A stretch of 64,000 nucleotides of DNA, from the NCBI RefSeq assembly GCF_002282895.1, contig NZ_NRRB01000002.1:467676-531675 (forward strand). The letters are read 5' to 3'. The notes under the pieces were generated by a model. That model saw only the letters and a program-made list of their open reading frames with translations. It did not search any database and was not told the origin of the DNA. A program made the translations under genes and the position numbers. Every line of letters starts with the position of its first letter. Positions within the stretch are counted from its first letter, which is position 1. Below are positions 24,606-33,854 of this stretch, in pieces. This DNA is from Paraferrimonas haliotis. Lineage in GTDB: Bacteria > Pseudomonadota > Gammaproteobacteria > Enterobacterales > Shewanellaceae.

Positions 24606-27209
24606 ATGAACAATACCCTTTATAGAAAGCCGCTGGGCAACAGTGGCTTAGACTACTTTGATGCTGAACAGGCGGTTAATGCCATTGAAGCCAACGCCTA
24701 CGCTAAGCTGCCCTATACCGCCAAGGTGCTGGCGGAAAACTTAGTAAGACGCTGCCAACCGAATCAACTAAACGATGCGTTAGCGCAACTGGTGTATCGC
24801 AAGCGGGATTTGGATTTTCCTTGGTACCCAGCGCGGGTGGTGTGTCACGACATTTTAGGCCAAACCGCACTGGTGGATTTGGCCGGTTTGCGCGATGCCA
24901 TTGCCGATAAAGGCGGTGATCCAGCGCAAGTGAACCCTGTGGTGCCGACTCAGTTAATTGTGGATCATTCTCTAGCGGTGGAACACGGTGGCTATGATGC
25001 ACAGGCGTTTGCCAAAAACCGAGCCATTGAAGATCGCCGTAATGAAGACCGATTCCATTTCATTGAGTGGACAAAAACGGCCTTTAAAAACGTTGATGTG
25101 ATTCCTGCTGGCAACGGAATTATGCATCAAATTAACCTCGAAAAAATGTCGCCGGTCATTCAAGCGCGCGACGGTGTTGCCTTTCCCGATACCTGTGTGG
25201 GCACCGACAGTCACACACCGCACGTTGATGCCCTAGGCGTTATCGCCATTGGCGTGGGCGGCTTAGAAGCGGAAAGCGTGATGCTGGGACGGGCCTCGAT
25301 GATGCGCCTGCCTGACATTGTGGGGGTAAAGCTTAGTGGCGAGCGTCAACCGGGCATTACCGCCACCGATATCGTGCTGGCCATCACCGAGTTCTTACGA
25401 GAGCAAAAAGTGGTGTCTGCCTATTTGGAATTTTTCGGTGACGGCGCCAGAAGCCTCACCATTGGCGACAGAGCCACCATTTCCAACATGACCCCAGAAT
25501 ACGGCGCCAGTGCCGGCATGTTCTACATTGATGAGCAAACCATCGATTATTTAACCCTCACCGGGCGCGAGCCTGAGCAAGTGGCTTTGGTGGAGCAATA
25601 TGCTAAGCAAACTGGGCTGTGGGCCGATGCCCTTAACGAAGCGCAATACGAACGAGTGCTGGACTTTGATTTATCCAGCGTTTGTCGCAACATGGCCGGT
25701 CCATCCAACCCGCATCGCCGACTCGCCACGGCGCAATTGAGCGACAAAGGCGTCGCCCAAGCTCGCAACAGCGATAACGATTCCCGGGATAACATGCCAG
25801 ACGGTGCGGTGATCATTGCCGCCATTACCAGCTGTACCAACACCTCAAATCCGCGCAACGTGATTGCGGCGGCGTTAGTGGCAAAGAAAGCCAACGAACT
25901 CGGCCTGTCTCGCAAACCTTGGGTTAAAACCTCCTTTGCACCGGGCTCTAAAGTGGCGCGTTTATACCTAGAGCAAGCCGGGCTGCTCACCGAGCTCGAA
26001 GCCCTAGGCTTTGGCATTGTCGGCTACGCCTGCACCACCTGTAACGGCATGAGTGGCGCCTTAGATGCCGACATTCAGCAGCAAATTGTGGATCGCGACC
26101 TGTATTCCACCGCTGTATTGTCAGGCAATCGCAATTTCGATGGCCGCATTCACCCCTACGCCAAACAGGCGTTCTTAGCGTCACCGCCACTGGTGGTTGC
26201 CTACGCCATTGCCGGCAGCATTCGCTTTGATATTGAGCAGGACGTGCTGGGCCACGACAGCCAAGGCAAGCCGATTACCCTTAAAGATCTGTGGCCAAGC
26301 GATGAAGCCATCGACGCCATTATTAACGACGCAGTTAAACCGGAGCAATTTAGACAGGTGTATGAGCCCATGTTCGATTTAAAAGTCGACTATGGCAACA
26401 ATACTTCACCTTTGTATAACTGGCGCGAGCAAAGCACCTACATACGCCGCCCACCCTATTGGGAAGGGGCATTGGCAGGTGAGCGCAGCCTCAAAGGCAT
26501 GCGACCTTTAGCGGTTTTAGGTGACAACATCACCACCGATCACCTCTCGCCATCCAACGCCATTTTAGCCAGCAGTGCCGCCGGCGAATACTTGGCCAAA
26601 ATGGGCTTGCCGGAAGAAGACTTTAACTCCTACGCCACCCATCGCGGCGATCACTTAACCGCACAACGGGCCACCTTTGCCAACCCTAAGCTGTTTAACG
26701 AAATGGTGAAAGAGAATGGCCAAGTTAAGCAAGGCTCATTAGCTCGAGTAGAGCCTGAAGGGCAAGTGACTCGCATGTGGGAAGCCATTGAAACCTATAT
26801 GGACCGCGGCCAGCCGTTAATCATTGTCGCCGGCGCCGATTACGGCCAAGGCTCATCGCGAGATTGGGCCGCTAAAGGCGTGCGCCTTGCCGGCGTGCAA
26901 GCGATTTTGGCGGAAGGCTTTGAGCGCATCCACCGCACCAACTTGGTCGGTATGGGTGTGTTACCCTTGCAATTTGAAGCAGGCGTTAATCGCAACACCC
27001 TAGGCCTTGATGGCAGCGAATGCTTCGATGTGATTGGCGAGCGCGCCCCCGGTGCCAGCCTTCAAGTCCAGATTACTCGCAAAACGGGCGAAGTACTGAG
27101 CATTAACGCCCATTGTCGACTGGATACCGCCGAAGAGGTGGCCATTTACGAGGCCGGTGGCGTGCTACAGCGCTTTGCCCAAGACTTTTTAGAAGCGAAT
27201 GCGGGGTAA
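24606..27209 (+). CDS. acnD: Fe/S-dependent 2-methylcitrate dehydratase
   Basis: An 867-residue aconitase-type enzyme that dehydrates 2-methylcitrate to 2-methyl-trans-aconitate, used with PrpF in place of PrpD. The [4Fe-4S] cysteines are in ITSCTNTSNP and CTTCNGMSG, and the substrate region TCVGTDSHTPHVDALG is intact. The C-terminal swivel domain has GADYGQGSSRDWAAKG. The size fits AcnD (~865) rather than AcnA (~890). The gap to prpC is 15 bases, and prpF starts just after. Confidence 0.97.
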   Translation: MNNTLYRKPLGNSGLDYFDAEQAVNAIEANAYAKLPYTAKVLAENLVRRCQPNQLNDALAQLVYRKRDLDFPWYPARVVCHDILGQTALVDLAGLRDAIADKGGDPAQVNPVVPTQLIVDHSLAVEHGGYDAQAFAKNRAIEDRRNEDRFHFIEWTKTAFKNVDVIPAGNGIMHQINLEKMSPVIQARDGVAFPDTCVGTDSHTPHVDALGVIAIGVGGLEAESVMLGRASMMRLPDIVGVKLSGERQPGITATDIVLAITEFLREQKVVSAYLEFFGDGARSLTIGDRATISNMTPEYGASAGMFYIDEQTIDYLTLTGREPEQVALVEQYAKQTGLWADALNEAQYERVLDFDLSSVCRNMAGPSNPHRRLATAQLSDKGVAQARNSDNDSRDNMPDGAVIIAAITSCTNTSNPRNVIAAALVAKKANELGLSRKPWVKTSFAPGSKVARLYLEQAGLLTELEALGFGIVGYACTTCNGMSGALDADIQQQIVDRDLYSTAVLSGNRNFDGRIHPYAKQAFLASPPLVVAYAIAGSIRFDIEQDVLGHDSQGKPITLKDLWPSDEAIDAIINDAVKPEQFRQVYEPMFDLKVDYGNNTSPLYNWREQSTYIRRPPYWEGALAGERSLKGMRPLAVLGDNITTDHLSPSNAILASSAAGEYLAKMGLPEEDFNSYATHRGDHLTAQRATFANPKLFNEMVKENGQVKQGSLARVEPEGQVTRMWEAIETYMDRGQPLIIVAGADYGQGSSRDWAAKGVRLAGVQAILAEGFERIHRTNLVGMGVLPLQFEAGVNRNTLGLDGSECFDVIGERAPGASLQVQITRKTGEVLSINAHCRLDTAEEVAIYEAGGVLQRFAQDFLEANAG

Positions 27210-27213
27210 GCTC

Positions 27214-28404
27214 ATGACACAGGCGCTGCAAAGCCAACTGAAAATTGCCGCAACCTACATGCGGGGCGGCACCAGTAAAGGGGTATTTTTTGCCCTGGAC
27301 GATTTGCCTGTTGAAGCGCAACAACCAGGTCCGGCACGAGATGCCTTGCTGCTGCGCGTTATTGGCAGCCCCGATCCCTACGGCAAACAAACCGATGGCA
27401 TGGGAGGAGCTACCTCCAGCACCAGCAAAACCGTGATAGTCTCAAAGAGCCAACAGCCAGACCACGATGTCGACTATTTGTTCGGCCAAGTGGCCATCGA
27501 CAGAGCCTTTGTCGATTGGAGCGGCAACTGCGGCAATTTAACCGCCGCGGTGGGGGCTTTTGCCATCGCCCAAGGGCTTATAAGCTCAGGTAAGCTGCCT
27601 CGCAACGGCATTGCCGAGGTGCGCATTTGGCAAGCCAACATTGCTAAAACCATCATAGCTAAGGTGCCAATGCGTGATGGGCTGGTGCAGGAGTTGGGGG
27701 ATTTTGAGCTGGATGGGGTTACCTTCCCAGCCGCCGAGGTGCAGGTGGAGTTTGTATCGCCTTCAGCCGCCGATGCGCGCTTGTTTCCCAGCGGAAACTT
27801 AGTGGACCGCATTCACAGCGACGATTTTGGCGAAATAAACGCAACCTTTATTAACGCCGGCATACCCACCATATTCGTTAACGCCGCCGAGCTGGGCTTT
27901 AGCGGTTGCGAGTTACAAGGGGAGATTAATAGCAACCGCGACACCCTAGCAAAGCTTGAGCGTTTGCGAGCCCAAGGCGCCCTGCAAATGGGCTTGATCA
28001 GCAGCTTGGAGGAAGCGAAAACCCGCCAGCATACCCCTAAGCTTGCTTGGGTGGCAGCTCCACAAGACTATCAAGCCTCCAGTGGCAAAGCCGTTAACGC
28101 CCATGACGTTGATTTGCTGGTAAGAGCCATGTCCATGGGGCAGCTGCATCACGCCATGATGGGCACCGCCGCCGTGGCCATTGCCGCTGCAGCAGCCGTG
28201 CCGGGCACTCTGGTGCACCAAGCTGCTAATTCTGCGAGCAATAAAGCAGACAACAGCATTGTATTTGGCCACCCTTCCGGCACCCTTAAAGTGGGCGCCA
28301 AAGCCCATGAGTCAACCAGCGGTTGGCACATTGATAAAGCCATCATGAGCCGCTCTGCACGGGTGCTTATGGAAGGCTGGGTGCGCGTCCCAAAATGCTG
28401 GTAG
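27214..28404 (+). CDS. prpF: 2-methylaconitate cis-trans isomerase
   Basis: A 396-residue PrpF protein of the diaminopimelate-epimerase-like fold, which isomerises 2-methyl-trans-aconitate to the cis form so that AcnB can hydrate it. Typical blocks are TYMRGGTSKGVFF at the N-terminus, DGMGGATSSTSKT, DWSGNCGNLTAAVG with the active-site Cys, and FGHPSGTLKVGA. ATG 27214 preceded by GGGGTAAG is preferred; an upstream ATG at 27199 would overlap acnD. Its 3' end overlaps the next gene by 10 bases. Confidence 0.96.
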   Translation: MTQALQSQLKIAATYMRGGTSKGVFFALDDLPVEAQQPGPARDALLLRVIGSPDPYGKQTDGMGGATSSTSKTVIVSKSQQPDHDVDYLFGQVAIDRAFVDWSGNCGNLTAAVGAFAIAQGLISSGKLPRNGIAEVRIWQANIAKTIIAKVPMRDGLVQELGDFELDGVTFPAAEVQVEFVSPSAADARLFPSGNLVDRIHSDDFGEINATFINAGIPTIFVNAAELGFSGCELQGEINSNRDTLAKLERLRAQGALQMGLISSLEEAKTRQHTPKLAWVAAPQDYQASSGKAVNAHDVDLLVRAMSMGQLHHAMMGTAAVAIAAAAAVPGTLVHQAANSASNKADNSIVFGHPSGTLKVGAKAHESTSGWHIDKAIMSRSARVLMEGWVRVPKCW

Positions 28405-29387
28405 CGGCCCATCAACAGGCGTTGCTTGAGCTAACTCAAGCCCGCTCCATTAGCGACATCAGCACCCTACAGTCGCTGTGGAGCGGTTACGGCGCCTTGT
28501 TGCGGGTGCGCTTAGACGGCGCTACCTTGCCCAGCGTTATCGTTAAGCAGGTCAACTGGCAGCAACTTCCGCAACAGTTGCCACAACACCCGCGAGGCTG
28601 GAGCTCACAACGCTCCCATCAGCGCAAATTAACCTCTTACCAAATCGAAACCCATTGGTATCAGCAGTTTGCAGCGCTCACCGATAACCACTGCCCGGTG
28701 CCACAATGCCTACTGGCACAATCGAGCCCAGAGCAATTGCTGTTAGTACTAGAGGATCTTAATAATTTGGGTTTCAGCCAAGTAATTAGCGACGCCGAGC
28801 TGGTGCATGTGCTGGCGGTGATCGAATGGTTGGCCAGCTTTCACGCCAAGTTTTTCAATAACAGCGGTGAAGGGTTATGGACGCAAGGCAGCTACTGGCA
28901 TTTAGCCACTCGCCCCGATGAACATCAAGCCATGGCCGACTCGCCACTTAAGCAGCATGCCCAAGCCATTGCCAACACCCTCATACAAAGCCCTTATCAA
29001 ACGCTGATCCATGGCGATGCCAAACTGGCCAACTTTTGCTTTACGCCCTCCGGCACCCGAGCCGCTGCCGTGGATTTTCAGTACGTGGGACAAGGCGTGG
29101 GCGTGGTGGATTTGGCCTATTTTATTAGCAGCGTTTTGAACGATGAGCAATGCGAGGCGCTGGAAGCGTTAATACTGGAGCATTACTTCACCACCTTCGG
29201 GCAACGCTTAAAGCACTATCATCCGCAACTATCACCTACTCCCATAGAGGCCAATTGGCGGGCACTGTATTGCTTTGCTTGGGCGGATTTTTGCCGCTTT
29301 TTAAAAGGCTGGAGCCCCGATCACTGGAAGCTGAGCGGCTACAGCGAGCGCCAAACGGCGCAAGCACTGGCACAAATCGCTGGTTAA
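28395..29387 (+). CDS. Aminoglycoside/choline-kinase-like phosphotransferase (ecdysteroid kinase-like)
   Basis: A 330-residue protein of the protein-kinase-like superfamily. The catalytic loop is LIHGDAKLANFCFT and the metal-binding DFG equivalent is VDFQYVGQGVGVVDLAY, both intact. The arrangement (LVLEDLNNLGFSQ...) resembles the EcKL/DUF1679 group of small-molecule kinases. The substrate is unknown. It overlaps prpF by 10 bases, so it is co-transcribed with the propionate genes, although it is not a known step of the 2-methylcitrate cycle. Confidence 0.8.
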   Translation: MLVAAHQQALLELTQARSISDISTLQSLWSGYGALLRVRLDGATLPSVIVKQVNWQQLPQQLPQHPRGWSSQRSHQRKLTSYQIETHWYQQFAALTDNHCPVPQCLLAQSSPEQLLLVLEDLNNLGFSQVISDAELVHVLAVIEWLASFHAKFFNNSGEGLWTQGSYWHLATRPDEHQAMADSPLKQHAQAIANTLIQSPYQTLIHGDAKLANFCFTPSGTRAAAVDFQYVGQGVGVVDLAYFISSVLNDEQCEALEALILEHYFTTFGQRLKHYHPQLSPTPIEANWRALYCFAWADFCRFLKGWSPDHWKLSGYSERQTAQALAQIAG

Positions 29388-29473
29388 TTAAGCGAACACC
29401 GAAAATAAGGCTTTTATTGGCAAGCCTTGTTGTTAGAATGGGCACATACGACAGTAACCCAATGTGAGAACCC

Positions 29474-29707
29474 ATGAGCCTAGAATTACTAAGCCAACTC
29501 GAGTCAAAAGTGCAAGCGGCGTTAGACACCATAGAGCTTCTTAAAATGGAGCTAGACGAAGAACGTCAAAACAACGCGCAGCTTAAGCAAGAGCAGCAAC
29601 AGTTGGTTGAACAAAAACAAGAATTAGAGCAGCAATTGCAGCAGTGGAATTCCAAAGTGAATACCATGCTCGACCGCATTAACCAAGAAGTAAAAGAGGC
29701 ACTGTAA
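29474..29707 (+). CDS. zapB: Cell division protein ZapB
   Basis: A 77-residue, almost entirely coiled-coil protein (heptads from about residue 5 to 70, rich in Glu, Gln and Leu) with the ZapB N-terminus SLELLSQLESKVQAALDTI. ZapB joins ZapA and MatP at the Z-ring to link the divisome to the terminus region. Length is the usual ~75-80. It stands alone with its own terminator, which overlaps the stop codon. Confidence 0.93.
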   Translation: MSLELLSQLESKVQAALDTIELLKMELDEERQNNAQLKQEQQQLVEQKQELEQQLQQWNSKVNTMLDRINQEVKEAL

Positions 29708-29718
29708 AGTGCCTCTTT
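29693..29718 (+). terminator. zapB terminator overlapping the stop codon
   Basis: Perfect 11-bp stem AAAGAGGCACT / AGTGCCTCTTT (29693-29703 and 29708-29718). The loop contains the TAA stop at 29705-29707. The T-run is short, so strength is moderate. Confidence 0.7.
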
Positions 29719-29740
29719 CATTATGTGACTGTCTGTGTGC

Positions 29741-29950
29741 TTAATCCGGTTGAAGTTGTTGGTTAAGCACCCGCACGGCTTGTTTAATTTTCAGCGAATC
29801 ATTGGCCTTAACTAAAAATCGTCCTTGCTCAAATCGCAGCAATCCCAGATGCTTTACCCAAATCACGCCGTTTAAAAAGATCTTAGCGTGCTTGGCAATG
29901 AGTTTAGGCGCAAATACAGGAAACTTTCTCAAAGGGCCCTCCCAGCTCAT
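29741..29950 (-). CDS. Conserved hypothetical small protein
   Basis: A 69-residue basic protein (MSWEGPLRKFPVFAPKLIAKHAKI...KQAVRVLNQQLQPD) with no signal peptide, membrane segment or known motif. Composition and codon use look like the neighbours, and the start is ordinary, so it is probably real, but I can name no function. It converges with zapB and sits about 180 bases after the dsbA terminator region. Confidence 0.55.
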   Translation of the reverse strand: MSWEGPLRKFPVFAPKLIAKHAKIFLNGVIWVKHLGLLRFEQGRFLVKANDSLKIKQAVRVLNQQLQPD

Positions 29951-30085
29951 TCATTATTAGAGACATTATTGTCCTCTATTCAGACCTCGAAACTGGTCGG
30001 ATGCTCCCCACTTTTTTAAATTATTTTGATATAAGAAATGCGCAACTATTCCAAAATATTCTGTTAGTACATTTTTAGTTACAAA

Positions 30086-30119
30086 AACAAAAAACGCGCT
30101 TAACAGCGCGTTTTTCAAC
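30086..30119 (-). terminator. dsbA terminator
   Basis: AAAACGCGCT / AGCGCGTTTT (30091-30100 and 30105-30114) with loop TAAC, flanked by A-rich and T-rich tracts, lies just after the dsbA stop. It can work in both directions. Confidence 0.88.
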
Positions 30120-30131
30120 TCAACATTAGAA

Positions 30132-30743
30132 CTAATCTTTCTTGGTTAAATACATAATCAAGTCAGTCAGCTCTTCAAAGCTTTTGATGGATTGGGTGTT
30201 AACGCGGTACTTACCGTTTACTACAAAAGTTGGTACGCCTGAGATTTTAGCGTTCTTAGTGCGCTGTTCCATTTGCGCCAGTTGCGTTTGCACCATGAAG
30301 CTTGAAGCGGCTTTGTCGTAATCTTCAGGTTTGACGTCATTGGCGATGAACAAATCGCGAATTTGCTTTGCAGTCGCTGGCGGGCGCTTGTAATCGTGGA
30401 TGGCGGCAAACATCGCAGGCTTAATGCGCTCTAACACACCAAGCTGCTCGGCGATTGCAAACGCCTTGCTCATTTCTACACCCATTTCACGGCCAATGAA
30501 GTCAACGTGGTTTTGCTTCAATGGAACGCTGCTTTCTTTAAGCTTAGCTTTTAGGGTTGGAATGTAACCTTTGTCAAAGGTGTAACAGTGCGGGCAGTAA
30601 AACGAAAAGAACTCCCGAACTTCTGGGGTTGCGGTCGCTTTGCCTTGATTAATAATGTCGTAGTTAACGCCTTCCTTAAAGTCTGCAAACGCAGCCATAG
30701 GAACCATCATCAGTGCAACTAAGCACGCCATTAGCTTTTTCAT
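30132..30743 (-). CDS. dsbA: Periplasmic thiol:disulfide oxidase DsbA
   Basis: A 203-residue secreted thioredoxin-fold oxidase that introduces disulfides into periplasmic proteins. The signal peptide MKKLMACLVALMMVPMAAFA ends at residue 20. The active site is C50-PH-C53 and the cis-Pro loop is ISGVPTFVVN. I chose ATG 30743, with SD GGAAG, over an ORF start 24 bases upstream because it gives a standard signal. It follows srkA on the same strand, the same pairing as srkA(rdoA)-dsbA in E. coli. Confidence 0.96.
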   Translation of the reverse strand: MKKLMACLVALMMVPMAAFADFKEGVNYDIINQGKATATPEVREFFSFYCPHCYTFDKGYIPTLKAKLKESSVPLKQNHVDFIGREMGVEMSKAFAIAEQLGVLERIKPAMFAAIHDYKRPPATAKQIRDLFIANDVKPEDYDKAASSFMVQTQLAQMEQRTKNAKISGVPTFVVNGKYRVNTQSIKSFEELTDLIMYLTKKD

Positions 30744-30812
30744 GTATCTTCCTTCGTTCGATTTCAAAGCATCATCAATAGTGTGTGTCAGGCTACCACA
30801 ACTTGAGCTCAG

Positions 30813-31817
30813 TTAGAATTGCCCCGGTAACCTTATCGGATCTTCATTTAATGCAGCGATTTGCTCTTTTATCGCTAAAATTTGTTGTTCCCAGTATTTG
30901 TCCTCGGCAAACCATGGAAAGTTCCGTGGAAAGGCCGGATCCTGCCAACGTTTACCCAACCACGCCGTATAATGCATCATGCGCATGGCTCGAAGTGGCT
31001 CGATTAACGCCAGTTGATGTTTGGGAAAATCGCTAAACTCGTCATAGCTTTCGGCGAGAATATCTAACTGAATTTGCTGCTGAGTTCGATCTCCACTTAG
31101 CATCATCCACAGGTCTTGAATCGCCGGACCTTGTCGCGCGTCGTCTAAATCCACAAACCCCGGACCGTCGTCCGTCCACAGAATGTTGCTCGGGTGCAGG
31201 TCACCGTGTAGCCGCACAGTCTCAACCGCGTGCTCTTTATGCCACTGTTGCCAAGCCGCCACCGTTTGCTCTTGCAGTATATCAAGCGCAGTAAAATAGG
31301 CGGTTTCAAGGGTCGTGGGCACCCGCTTACTTTGGCGCAGCCATTGGCAGGGAGACAGCACCAACTCGTCAAGGTTCACCGAATGCCGATGCTTAAACGC
31401 CTGTTTGCGCCCAAGCTGATGAATGCGACCAATAAAGCGCCCGACCGCTTCCAGCTGGTCAAAGTTATCCACCTCAAAAGTGCGCCCACCCATGGAGTTG
31501 AACAACGCAAAGCGATAGCCCTGATAATGATGCAACAATTGGCCTTGATGGCGCTCCGGTGTCGCCACCGGCACCTCAAATTCAGCGAGCTCTATGGCGT
31601 AATCCAACTCTTCTTGGATTTGAGCGTCGCTCCAGCGCTGGGGACGATAAAACTTGACCACGTATCTGTGTTGGCGGTCGCAACGAAATTGGTAAACACG
31701 GTTTTCATAGCTATTGAGCGGCAGCAAGCCGGTTTCTGGATAGATCTGCAGCGACTCAATGGCGTTAATAATGAGATCGGGGGTGAGTTCACCGTAGTCA
31801 CTGGCGGATTCAATCAT
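30813..31817 (-). CDS. srkA: Stress response serine/threonine kinase SrkA (YihE/RdoA)
   Basis: A 334-residue choline-kinase-fold protein kinase. Key motifs are the Lys of YVVKFYRPQRWS, the catalytic loop VRLHGDLHPSNILW and the metal-binding GFVDLDDARQGP. In E. coli this kinase counters the MazEF death pathway and is a Cpx target located next to dsbA; the same neighbour is present here. Length is normal. Its ATG overlaps the stop of the upstream 98-residue gene by one base. Confidence 0.93.
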   Translation of the reverse strand: MIESASDYGELTPDLIINAIESLQIYPETGLLPLNSYENRVYQFRCDRQHRYVVKFYRPQRWSDAQIQEELDYAIELAEFEVPVATPERHQGQLLHHYQGYRFALFNSMGGRTFEVDNFDQLEAVGRFIGRIHQLGRKQAFKHRHSVNLDELVLSPCQWLRQSKRVPTTLETAYFTALDILQEQTVAAWQQWHKEHAVETVRLHGDLHPSNILWTDDGPGFVDLDDARQGPAIQDLWMMLSGDRTQQQIQLDILAESYDEFSDFPKHQLALIEPLRAMRMMHYTAWLGKRWQDPAFPRNFPWFAEDKYWEQQILAIKEQIAALNEDPIRLPGQF

Positions 31818-32113
31818 TACAGCTCACTTTGTTGGATGATAGTGGCGAAATAGGATAGCAGTTGTGGCTCTGAGCTATCCTTAAGCTCAAACCAAATACT
31901 GCCGCTGTATAGCTCAAAGTGCAAGGTAAGCTCTGTGCCCTCAAACTCCAGCTGCCACTGATGCCTATCGGCACCAAAGGCTTTGCTCACTATGCGAATA
32001 TCAAGGGCTGCCAACAAGCGCTGTGCAAAGTCGTCGAAGCCATCAAAATCCGGCAAGTTGCCGCTTAAAATAAGAACACCGTGGTCGTTATCGATGTGAC
32101 CGCTAATAGCCAT
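31817..32113 (-). CDS. DUF3630-like conserved protein
   Basis: A 98-residue protein with predicted alternating strands and helices (HIDNDHGVLILSGNLPDFDGFDDFAQRLLAAL...YSGSIWFELKD). It resembles the small DUF3630 family of Shewanella-like bacteria; the function is unknown. It is directly upstream of srkA with a one-base stop/start overlap, so the two are translationally coupled, which hints at a link to the kinase or dsbA. Confidence 0.65.
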   Translation of the reverse strand: MAISGHIDNDHGVLILSGNLPDFDGFDDFAQRLLAALDIRIVSKAFGADRHQWQLEFEGTELTLHFELYSGSIWFELKDSSEPQLLSYFATIIQQSEL

Positions 32114-32251
32114 TGCCTAATACCCAGCCTTTGTTCAATACTGACAGCGAAGCGCTTTCAAAAATTGTTTTGCATCATAAGGTGGTCGAAATCACTCTGG
32201 CAAGCGTTTTATAAGCGAGTTTCATGATTAACAGGAATGCCTTAGTACACT

Positions 32252-33733
32252 ATGTTGTCTTTCAGTCAAAGCTACACCAAACTTGATTCCGCATTTTTCC
32301 AGCGGGTCGCGCCGACGCCGGTCAGCGCTCCTCAGTTGCTGCTGTGGAACCAATCCTTGGTTGAACACATGTTCGATAACGACCCATTTAGCGGCTTAAG
32401 CTCTCCTGAAAAGGCTAACCTTTTTAGTGGCAATCAACTGGCTGACGATTGTGAGCCGATAGCGCAAGCCTATTGCGGCCATCAATTTGGCCATTTTAAT
32501 CCCAACCTAGGCGACGGGCGCGCTCATCTGCTGGGCACCGTAGACAGCCAACTCGGCTTGATGGACGTACAGCTTAAAGGCTCAGGTACGACCCGCTATT
32601 CCAGACGCGGCGACGGTCGTTGCGCCCTAGGGCCGGCACTTAGGGAATATCTGATGAGCGAGGCACTGGCGGCTTTAGGCGTCCCCAGCAGTCGCTGCCT
32701 AAGTGTAGTAGCCACCGGCGAGGCAGTATATCGAGAGCAAGCCTTGCCCGGTGCCGTGGTGACTCGGCTGGCCAGCAGCCACTTGCGGGTCGGCACCTTC
32801 CAATTTGCCGCCGCTCATCTTGACCAAGCGGCACTGATTCAACTGCTGGACTTCGCCATTGAACGCCACTACCCCCACATACAAGGCGATGTTGAACAGC
32901 GAGCCCTGCAGTTTCTTGAAGCAGTAATGGAACGCCAGCTCAACACCGTCAGTCATTGGATGAGGGTTGGTTTTATTCATGGGGTGATGAATACCGACAA
33001 TTGTGCCATTAGCGGCGAAACCATTGATTATGGCCCCTGCGCCATGATGGGCAGCCTTAATATGCAGCGGGTATTTAGCTCCATTGACCAACAAGGGCGC
33101 TATGCCTACGCCAATCAGCCGGCAATCACCCAATGGAACATGGCTCGCTTAGCCGAAACCCTATTACCGATACTCGACGCATCACCCGAGCTAGCCCTTG
33201 AGAAAGCGCAAGCCCTGTTAGCGCAGTTCGCCAAGCGCTTTGAAACGGCATTTTTAGAGACCTTCGCCCACAAAATTGGCTTGCAGGCGGCCACCGAGGC
33301 TGATGCTGATGCTGATTTGATTAAAACCCTGCTCGACACCATGCAAACCCATGAACTGGACTTTACCAACAGCTTTAACCAGTTAACCGAATTCATTAAC
33401 CCTGACCGCACTGACACGAAGGATCCTGCTGCAACCGTCAATGAAGCGCTGCGGCCGTGGTTAGCTTCATGGCAACAACGATTATCTTTGCAGCAAAGCC
33501 TGACGCCAGCCGAGGTTTATCAATTCATGCGGCGGCAAAACCCTGTGATGATCCCCCGCAACCATTTGCTGGAGCAAGCGCTGCAAAGTGCGGTGGATGA
33601 GGGCGATTTGCAAGCCTTCCAAACACTGCTAGCAGCAGTGAAAGCGCCTTATGACAGCGAGCATCCCGCCCATTTCGTACAAGCAACGGATGCCTTGGCG
33701 GAACAAGGTTTTCAAACCTTTTGTGGTACCTAA
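32252..33733 (+). CDS. selO: Protein AMPylase SelO (YdiU)
   Basis: A 493-residue SelO pseudokinase that transfers AMP to Ser/Thr/Tyr of proteins during oxidative stress. Conserved parts are YCGHQFGHFNPNLGDGRAHLLG, LKGSGTTRYSRRGDGRCALG, REYLMSEALAALGVPSSR and HGVMNTDNCAISGETIDYGPC. The third residue from the end is Cys (FCGT), the position that is selenocysteine in eukaryotic SelO. Length is typical for bacteria. It stands alone on the plus strand, divergent from srkA and the DUF3630 gene. Confidence 0.95.
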   Translation: MLSFSQSYTKLDSAFFQRVAPTPVSAPQLLLWNQSLVEHMFDNDPFSGLSSPEKANLFSGNQLADDCEPIAQAYCGHQFGHFNPNLGDGRAHLLGTVDSQLGLMDVQLKGSGTTRYSRRGDGRCALGPALREYLMSEALAALGVPSSRCLSVVATGEAVYREQALPGAVVTRLASSHLRVGTFQFAAAHLDQAALIQLLDFAIERHYPHIQGDVEQRALQFLEAVMERQLNTVSHWMRVGFIHGVMNTDNCAISGETIDYGPCAMMGSLNMQRVFSSIDQQGRYAYANQPAITQWNMARLAETLLPILDASPELALEKAQALLAQFAKRFETAFLETFAHKIGLQAATEADADADLIKTLLDTMQTHELDFTNSFNQLTEFINPDRTDTKDPAATVNEALRPWLASWQQRLSLQQSLTPAEVYQFMRRQNPVMIPRNHLLEQALQSAVDEGDLQAFQTLLAAVKAPYDSEHPAHFVQATDALAEQGFQTFCGT

Positions 33734-33854
33734 CCGTCACAGTGAACTGCGAAAAAATTTGTGCTTTAGCTCATAGTTTGTCGAGCTAAATTGGCATCCG
33801 TTATCAATGCGTGGTGAAATTCAGCAATACCCGAGCAGTTTTGTAGGATTTATC

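Noticed and set aside
31230..31853. 207-residue plus-strand ORF opposite srkA
   Set aside because: It is antisense to srkA, whose kinase motifs and neighbours are clear.
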